64,000 nt of DNA from Asterella californica (taxonomy: Eukaryota > Streptophyta > Marchantiopsida > Marchantiales > Aytoniaceae): positions 30,974,001 to 31,038,000 of the forward strand of contig JAYKYS010000006.1 in the NCBI GenBank assembly GCA_036924285.1, read 5' to 3'. The notes below the pieces were generated by a model that was given only the letters and a program-made list of their open reading frames with translations, was not told the origin of the DNA and did no database searches. The position numbers and the translations under genes were made by a program. This document shows positions 57,003-64,000 of the stretch, piece after piece; position 1 is the stretch's first letter, and each line of letters opens with the position of its first letter.

Positions 57003-59255
57003 TCATACGGTCTAGATGTAATCTTTTCTTTGTAGGAAATGAGATCCGTCATCTTCGGGCAAGAGTATATAAGCGATGCGATTCTCATGCATTATACCTT
57101 TTCCACGTTTTCAGTTTTTGTTAGTTAATTTTCGATTGCGCAAGATTGCGGAGTGAGAGTGTGAATGATGTGAGCGAAGGCAATTATCTACGAGGAACAT
57201 AGTTTGCTGTCGCAGGTGTAAATCTGATTGATGCAGAACCTCCGAAGTTGATCTCTGACGAAGAGAGTCTTCGGGCTATTTAAGTGAAGGACATTTAGAA
57301 GATCTGAGAACATATTAGTTACTGTGAAGTGGAAGAGCATAAGTTAAATTGTAAGAAGAGTTTGGAACATGGTGGCTTCGTCTTAAGTCTGCATTCTTCA
57401 AATAAGTGGGATTCTTGAGGGTGAAGATTTAGTTGGAAAAACACTTTTTAGGAAGCGTAAGGGCTTATTCTTTGAGCCTTGATGTGAAGTCTGTATTCTT
57501 TTGTCTTTTCAGAAGAACACTAGTAACATTTCAGCAGTATTTGCTATCTCATTTATTCATACGTCTATCTTCTCGAATCTTTTATTTGTATTGTTGAAAG
57601 GGTCCCTGATGAAGAATTATTTCATTGTTGTTTGTATTTGATTTATCAGGTTGTGCTTGGATTTGGTTTCTTATCAAACTTAAACTCTCATCCGGACATT
57701 ATTCCATTCTGTGAGAATAACAGAAAACTATCTGAATTATCATTGTGACGTTGTAGTACTATGTTTTGTGTAGTTTTTAACTGTATCTTCGTGAGAACGA
57801 TCCTTAATTTACTATTTCCGATACTTTGTGTTTCTTTGGGTTGTTACACAATCTTATAATTTTTCACTCAGAGGTTCGATCCCATGCTGATGAAACAACT
57901 CAATCCTTGAATCCAAACAAAAATAGTTTTACTTTTATCTCTCAACTGTTACAGCTAACTTCAATCGATCATTTCGAGATCAAACCCAATCAAACGCAGG
58001 ACTATTTTATATAAGTGCAACCAACATGACGTCCACTATCCAATAAGATTGACAATACTGAAAGATCATCTCTCAAACTCTTGAGGCGCTCAGAAACAGA
58101 CTTGGGGTATCGATTCAACTCTCTTGACTTTAAACGATCATACACCTCAATCAGAGCTCCAAACTGATCGATCTTCCCCTTCAGATTGTATTCCAATTCG
58201 AGTGCTATCCAACGAGACTTCACACTTCCTGAATGACCACTAGAGAAGATCTCAGAAACCTCAAAGTTCATCCAAGTGTCCTTGAGAACTTGGATGAACT
58301 TGATTGGTAAAGAATGAACCAATGAGAAAAAAGATTAGAGATCACTTTATCTCTTACTTGACATTGTAGATCGAGTTGTAACCTTAAAACACCGCCACAC
58401 CTTCAAAGCTTGAACCAAAATACTCCGGACCTCATTCTTAAGATAGGATAATCACCCTTGCCGAACGATAGAGATAACAATGACACAAAAGTACACGAGA
58501 TTCAATACAAAGTCAAGATAATGAGCTTGAATTCGATCGAAAGGTACGACAAAAAGAAATGAGGAAGCCATCACTTGATTGTAGTATTCTTCACCAAAGT
58601 TTGTCGGGATCCACACACGATGATTGATCTTCCATCGACAGTGACATTAGATATCAACCTAGACGTGAAAGGGACGTTGGCTGGAAAGTTGAGGTCCATT
58701 CACTCATCAAAGTAAGATGTACACAATCAAGTCTTAATTCTCCTCGTATGTGATGATCGACAAGATCATTAGAGTAGACAAGTCCATCACCCTCCTCATG
58801 AATTCTTCACCAAAGTAGACAACAAAAACCATTGTCGAAAGTGGTCGTGATGGATGTAGTGAAGCTTGATATAAAACGGATTTTGAATGAAAGATCGAGA
58901 ATATGGATCAATCCTCCATCCATAAATACAACTCGCGTAGCTCCTCACTCTTCATGTAAGAAACTAAGAAACACTCACAAAACACTTTGCAAGGAAGAAT
59001 GTCCCAGGAACCCACGATCCTTTATCTTATACCCAAATTTGACAACAAGAGCCACTCACGCGCATGTCCACGAATCATTGAGCTGTCATGTCTCATTATC
59101 ATGCGATCTCACATCTCAATAACCGTGAACGTGACACCTAATACGCTATCAGCTGAGTGACATGAAAAGATTCACGAAACACAAAACACAAAAAACAACA
59201 CAATACAAGTTCTACTTTAAATTCACATGTGAGCCTTGTCACAACAGGACATCGT

Positions 59256-59785
59256 GGATTTTGGAATACTTAATATTTAGAATATAGAATAGAATATTAG
59301 ATTTTAAGAATATATAATTATTTAAATTTAAATTTGAACTTACTCTAAAACTTCTATATAATATTATTTACATATCTCTATAAAACAGCCGCTAACAACA
59401 ACCAAGTACTCGCTAATGAGTTCTTGTTTAGGATTTCATGAACCTTAATTTCTGAGAAAGTAAATTTTTTGGAAAATTCAAAATATATATGTTTTATGAA
59501 TTAATAAAAAACTTGTATTGCATTTCGCATATTTCATCATGATTGATCACTTGCGATGAATAATCACAACTGATCAATAAAAATAATCCACACTTGAATT
59601 CTTCAAATCCAAAAATATATATATAAAACGACATTTCATGATACAAGACTTTGATCTACTCAGCTCAGTAGATGATCAATCATAGAATCTGCAACACGTA
59701 CAAGATTCTCTATCGACTCGTTTGCTAGTTGACTCTCAGGAACCGAAGGCTAAACTTTCGGATCTGAAGAAGTGGCGACTTCAAT
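59256..59785. other. AT-rich stretch downstream of ParB/MTase copy 2
   Basis: No coding. Contains an (AT)n run near 59617-59626 and no polypurine tract, so the adjacent solo LTR does not look like the 3' LTR of the ParB/methyltransferase unit. Confidence 0.5.
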
Positions 59786-62253
59786 CTACGATGCCAAGTG
59801 TATATCTTCCCCCTCTACCACCTCTTCAAAGTAATATACACCTTGAAGCATAGTCTCATCTTCTCCAGAAGATATTGACACATCAAAGCTATGTGCACCA
59901 TCTTTTTTAGTCTCCGCTTTTGCGTCAGGTAGTATCTTCATGTTGAAAATGCAAGAAGGGATGTACATGAATTGACGATCAATCTCCACTGCAATACAAT
60001 GCCAACTAGTCTGTAATGCACACACCAAAGTCGTCCCAGAACCAGAACAAAGATCTATGATCCAATCGTCTTCTCTGGAGAAATAATTGATCAGTTTATT
60101 GATCACAACTTGAGACTTCTGATAAACATTCACAGGTTTACCATTAGACAACAAGATCTTGTTATTGCAAGCTGGAGCTACAATTCTAGTCTCTGGATAC
60201 CCAACACCTGAAGCAAAATGTTCCATCGACACTTTGCCGTCTTTGGACCTGAGTCCTACTGTCCAGTACTCGTGGTTCATTGTAACTCTAAGTTCATCTG
60301 CCTTCTTAAAGTTCGTCTTCATCCAAACACCGGAGAAACTCTACATCCACAGCCGCGTAGAGCTTGTCCAACACTGCTGCTTGTTGAAGACTATACAAGA
60401 TGACATTCGTCCAATACTCCGATGTTGAGAGTTGAGCGAAGTGCATCAACGTTTCAATCATATCTGCTTTAGAGAAAGCCTTCAAATCATCATGTGAGCA
60501 ACTCTTGAGTTGAAACTCATAAAGAATATCTGCGATCATCAACGTGAACCTCTGCTTCTCAATAGAAGTGAATATCTTCCTCACGTCCGCAAGATAGACT
60601 TCTCGATTGTACGCTTCTTCTACACCTTCCTTGCACCAACTATGGAAGATATTCGGACGCACAAGAAGCGCTTCATCTTTTTCTTTCATCTCCTTGTACT
60701 CCCGAGCAAGCATGACATAATCCAAAAAGTTCGAAAATCTTCAACAAAATCTTCATCTTTCAAGGACATTTCTTCTATCTTTCTTCAATCGGTTCTTCAA
60801 CGCCAAATAGTCATTTTGACAAAACATTGCGATAAGAACAATGTTTCTGCGAAAATGAAAAGAAAGTGTATTAGTCAACAAGAATTTCAAGAGGAAAATG
60901 TCAGAGCAAGCCATGAACTTCATGGGCTGTCATGCTGACTGTGAGTAAGACAAAAACTGAAATAAATAATAGAAAAGAATTTTCTTATCAGTAACTTCTC
61001 AAAAGTCGTAAAGAAAGAATGGAGCTGTTCTTCTTGAGTGTAAGGACCAATTTTCACTTGTGCTTCAGTCTAGTCTTTAATGCCAACTATCTGCATCACG
61101 ACCATTTGGATGCAGTCCATGACACGACACCTCTCGCACTCCTTCTGCATCTCATCAATAGAAAGTTGTTCTTGATCGACAAGAAGAAAGATAATGAGTT
61201 TACGGTCGTCTCACACTCTGCACTGCTCGCCACCAGATGTCTTTCATCTCATCATCATCACATTTCTTTGTCTTCTCATCTTTGGTGAGAGACTTCTGTC
61301 TTTTGATCTAGTGTGGCTCTCAATTCTAGGATATACGTTCTTAGACCTCTCGTAGAGGTCTCACTTTGAAAGCTATTTGGAAAGTACCCTCCAAAGTCAA
61401 CATATTCTTTCGAAGTTCATCTTCAGTTTGGACGTTAACTATCTTCAATGTCGAACGTTTCCTCAAGGCTTTTGTACTCTCACCAGTCTTCTTATTATTC
61501 GTGAACGACTAATGAAAGTATTCCACTTTCTAGTAGAAGATGTACTTACGTCGCACATCTGCATGTGGTATCATCATGAGCAAACAATGTTGCTTCACTC
61601 TTAGTAAGCCAGACGTAAACAATGCAGTTAGACCAACGTAGTAGTTGATAACAACTTGGATATTGTGCAAAAAGCTCAATTCTTGCAAGCACACTATGAT
61701 TACTATCAATGACGTAAAAGCGCCAACTATAAAGAGGAAGTGAAACCCAATCATTTGTTAGACGATCTTCAACAACAATCAAGAAGTTGTAGTAGTGAGC
61801 ATATGCATTCCCTTGCATTGCTTTCTTCAACCTCTCAACAAACGAGTAACTTATAGCTCGAATCTGAATATGATCCCTAGTTGTCACTGTTGGCTTCACA
61901 AACTAATCGGTACAGATTTGTATAACTTCATCTATTACATGACAATGTTCGATTGTCTTCTTCCTTACATCATTCTTCAAGTCATGGGTAAACGCAATCT
62001 CCTGCAAGGAAGTCAACTCAACAATAATAGATGCACAAGCTAGATCTGGAGAAGCCGAGCAACTAGATTCTTCTTCTTCAACAAGGCTGATGCGAGGAAC
62101 ACTAGTCAAAGATGAAGGTCTTCGACGAGGTTGAGAAACTCCTCTTGACGAGATGTTAGCACCCGAGTCGCGTAGCACGGAGTGACTTTGGTCTCGGCTT
62201 GGAGGTTGAGGTGGTCGTGATCGGGATGACTGACTTGAACCCTCATGATGTCA
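59786..62253 (-). pseudogene. ParB-like plus beta-class N4/N6 DNA methyltransferase, copy 2
   Basis: Order on the minus strand: disordered Ser/Arg/Pro-rich N-terminus (62250-62080); DEVIQICTD then an in-frame TAG (61901); ERLKKAMQGNAYAHYYNFLI; the ParB/Srx-fold motif RFYVIDSNHSVLARIEL (61720-61670) and VYVWLTKSEATLFAHDD (61625-61570); after a frame change, TGESTKALRKRSTLKIV (61460); QVKIGPYTQEEQLHSFF (61040); a T-rich probable intron ending tttcgcag (about 60848); FVEDFRTF, DYVMLAREYKEM (60720); methyltransferase motif IV region, degraded to IADILYEFQL followed by HDDLKAFSKADM (60540-60460); frame change at 60310-60322; then AGVGYPE-like spacer, WIIDLCSGSGTT (motif I, SAM binding, 60030-60065) and HCIAVEIDRQFMYI (motif II). 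Motif IV before motif I is the beta-class order (M.MunI/M.RsrI-type). ParB fold joined to this MTase is a phage/bacterial architecture. Dead in its present form. Confidence 0.75.
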
Positions 62254-62992
62254 GTTGTCCTCCTCAGCCAACGATCCTGAAGAGCAGCCTTGAACGCTCA
62301 AGCCTCCTCAGCCGGATTTTTCTCTTTGATTGATGTCAACCTCGCTTTGGCTTTCGACCTTGACTTCTTTGGAGTACTGGAAAGGGTTTACTTAGAGCTT
62401 TCCAGTGACACCAAAATCATCAGATTCTGAGCTACGAGGCAGAAGTTGAAAGCGTTAGAAGTTTATCAAGATTTTTGTCGGTACGTCGAAACTTTACGAG
62501 GGCTCGTGCAGTTCGATAGTTGGGAGGGGACTGTGAAGGTTGGAAGTACATATCTATGTGAGAGCTCGCACAGATTCACAGAGGGGAAGAGGTTTGATGT
62601 GAAGTCTTGGATTTGTATTTTGTTCGTAAATTGTTGTTTGTTAATAAAGAAGTAGATTGGTTAGCATAGATGACAAGATAGAGTAGTTTTAGTTATAGAG
62701 AGTTTCTTCGCTGAAGTATTATACGAGTGGAAATGAAAAAACTACGAAGTGTATATCTTGTATATGGTAGTCTAGTTGGATTCTGCAGACGAAGAGCTTT
62801 CTAAGAATATCTTGATTGCTGAGAATGGACATTGAATGATGAAGTTATGACCTTTGGAAGAATGATTGAAGTAGAGTGACGGTCAGGGCAACTTCGCCGA
62901 CGAGTGATCGGAGGAACTTCGCACGTGAGGAGTGAACAAGTAGAGGTATAAGAAGAGTGCAAACATTTCATTTTTTACTTTTTCACTCACGG
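62254..62992. other. stretch with upstream ParB-gene traces and an LTR-like piece
   Basis: 62254-62310 continues the ParB-gene frame upstream after one stop (GCSSGSLAEEDN). From about 62640 the DNA (gacgaagagctttctaa, gaatgatgaagtta) resembles 56300-56360, so a fragment of the coiled-coil element is probably present, cut off by the next LTR. Confidence 0.4.
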
Positions 62993-64000
62993 TGTCGTGA
63001 TGTGAATTATTCCATATAGTAAATAATTCACCTCTCAGTTAGAAGTTAGTCTCTCTGAGTGAAGTTAAGACTTCAGAGAAGTAGATTCTGGAGGAAGTGA
63101 GCATTCAAAAATCTGAAAACACCACGGCGTAGGTCTCGTCGCGCTGATCATCGTGGTATGTTCAAAAGTTGCAAACAGAGTTGCAGTCGAAAAGTTACTT
63201 GAGGTTCTTCTACAAGATTTCTGATACCGAGAAATTTACCATAAATCTGAGTGAGTTTGAAAAATATGTTTTAGATTTTTCTCATGTAGATTGTAGTATT
63301 TAGTATTTGTTTGCATTTCGAAATGCACAAAAGAGCATGTCTAGAGAAAGTTATGGCACTTCGTGTTAGCAAAGAAAAAGACGAAATACCGTAGTTTTCT
63401 TGCATATCAGCTTAGAAACTGGTCTCTAGAACCATTTGTGATATCAGCTTCCGTGGTGTAGCTGAGAAACTTGTAGAGAGGAGGTCTCCGGATCAAATTC
63501 TTTCAGACTCACAACCGGTTTGGAGTAGACTAGCCCCTTCGGAGGAATATGAGAGACACCAAATTGCCTAAGGGCGAGACACTTAAACGTACCGTGAATG
63601 CGGGACTCGTCCGTCTTCTCCTGCACTAGTGCAGTCACCTAGTGTGGATGCTAGAGGGCACTTCAAAATTTAAGAGGGCCAGAAAATGACAATGGTGATA
63701 ACTCGGGCTCCACGTGTCAGAATGAGATGATTTCGGTGGCCAGAGGTAGCCGTGGTGGAGTTACTTCAGGTGGAGGTGTCAAATGTTGATTGTACGAACG
63801 ACTCGGTGGCCATCCATACAGATGAACCTGCAAAGTCTTAATGAACTAGTCTTCTTACGTGTAGATTTATTATCAGTGATTTATTTTTCTGCTGTCATCC
63901 GTTTAGAGCATCTTTTACCCCTGCCAGGTGACACTGAAGTTTACGTAAGGTGGAAGAAAACCCAGAAGGGGTTTAGGGTGAGAGAGAATTCGAAGAGACA
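62993..64000 (+). mobile_element. LTR start, same family as 45143-46453
   Basis: Begins TGTCGTGATGTGAATTATTC with an imperfect palindrome gtgaattatt/aataattcac and the shared phrase ttagtctctctgagtgaag. Similarity to the 45143 insertion fades after about 110 bp. The right end lies outside or was not found. A minus-strand frame at 63444-63638 has no motif. Confidence 0.5.

Larger units (their letters stand above)
56115..57848 (+). mobile_element. coiled-coil element, copy 2, nested in the LTR
   Basis: Insertion of 1,734 bp flanked by CAATCT (56109-56114 and 57849-57854), ending GTTACA. It contains a short minisatellite (56440-56575), the coiled-coil ORF end, then TATA box and an LTR-like tail homologous to 52010-53329. 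Confidence 0.6.
54905..59251 (-). mobile_element. solo LTR interrupted by a nested element
   Basis: Same LTR family as 23145-24877, reversed: starts TGTCCTGTTGTGACA at 59251 and ends CTACAACA at 54905. TCGT flanks both sides (54901-54904 and 59252-59255), a 4-bp target duplication. Split at 56114/57849 by another element. In the 57849-59251 part a 106-codon minus-strand frame (58002-58322, FIQVLKDTWMNFEVSEIF) is intact, unlike the other LTR copies; its meaning is unclear. Confidence 0.75.

Noticed and set aside
61495..61551. Short intron in ParB/MTase copy 2 starting at the GTAAGT near 61551
   Set aside because: Alignment with copy 1 shows homologous coding sequence running through this place, so a frameshift plus stops explains the break better than an intron.

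Overview
The window looks like repeat-dominated nuclear DNA of a green-lineage eukaryote. The evidence is plant-type MULE, CACTA, Ty1/copia and Ty3/gypsy remnants, MITE-like inverted repeats, TATA-bearing LTRs, a PP2C phosphatase fragment, low GC, and no run of intact housekeeping genes. A streptophyte (charophyte alga, bryophyte, lycophyte or fern) is my best guess from the style of the gypsy gag/integrase and the SWIM/zinc-knuckle MULE; this is inference, not identification. No complete, undamaged gene was found. Almost every recognisable coding stretch carries in-frame stops or frameshifts.

Layout. 1-8.9 kb: AT-rich DNA with weak ORFs, a PP2C fragment (about 4.0-4.2 kb), a two-hairpin repeat (6.25 kb) and a tRNA-like Pol III unit (7.8 kb). 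9.0-12.1 kb (-): a decayed MULE transposase with all its domains traceable, followed by tandem repeats. 13.5-14.9 kb: a non-autonomous inverted-repeat element. 17.1-18.5 kb (+): gypsy LTR plus gag/protease. 18.5-20.7 kb (-): gypsy LTR and integrase. 20.7-22.8 kb (-): first copy of a ParB-like plus DNA-methyltransferase gene. 23.1-24.9 kb: a 1.73-kb solo LTR. 28.6-31.7 kb (-): a GC-richer non-LTR retrotransposon of the restriction-like-endonuclease (R2/NeSL/Utopia-like) type. 33.2-34.1 kb: gypsy gag. 34.4-35.3 kb (-): copia RT/RNase H end plus LTR. 36.2-40.3 kb: MITE, hairpin array, gypsy 3' LTR and integrase. 40.8-41.1 kb: MITE.

41.1-50.1 kb: three related repeat units, A, B and C, saturated with CTTCGGAAG/GAAGAC motifs. 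B and C carry a gag-like or plant-mobile-domain-like gene; B is split by a 1.3-kb LTR insertion whose empty site is preserved in C. 51.4-53.3 kb and 56.1-57.8 kb: two copies of a coiled-coil-encoding element. 53.7-54.1 kb: a CACTA terminus. 54.7 kb: the best copy of the two-hairpin repeat. 54.9-59.25 kb: a solo LTR containing one of the coiled-coil elements. 59.8-62.3 kb (-): second and better ParB/methyltransferase copy. 63.0 kb to end: start of another LTR.

The most notable content is the pair of ParB-like plus beta-class N4/N6 DNA-methyltransferase genes. This architecture is familiar from phages and bacteria, and here it is present twice, about 39 kb apart, in TE-rich eukaryotic DNA. Both copies are damaged, both have lost the DPPY catalytic motif in different ways, and both carry a stop at the same aligned position. 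They look like dispersed members of a repeat family, possibly cargo of a mobile element.
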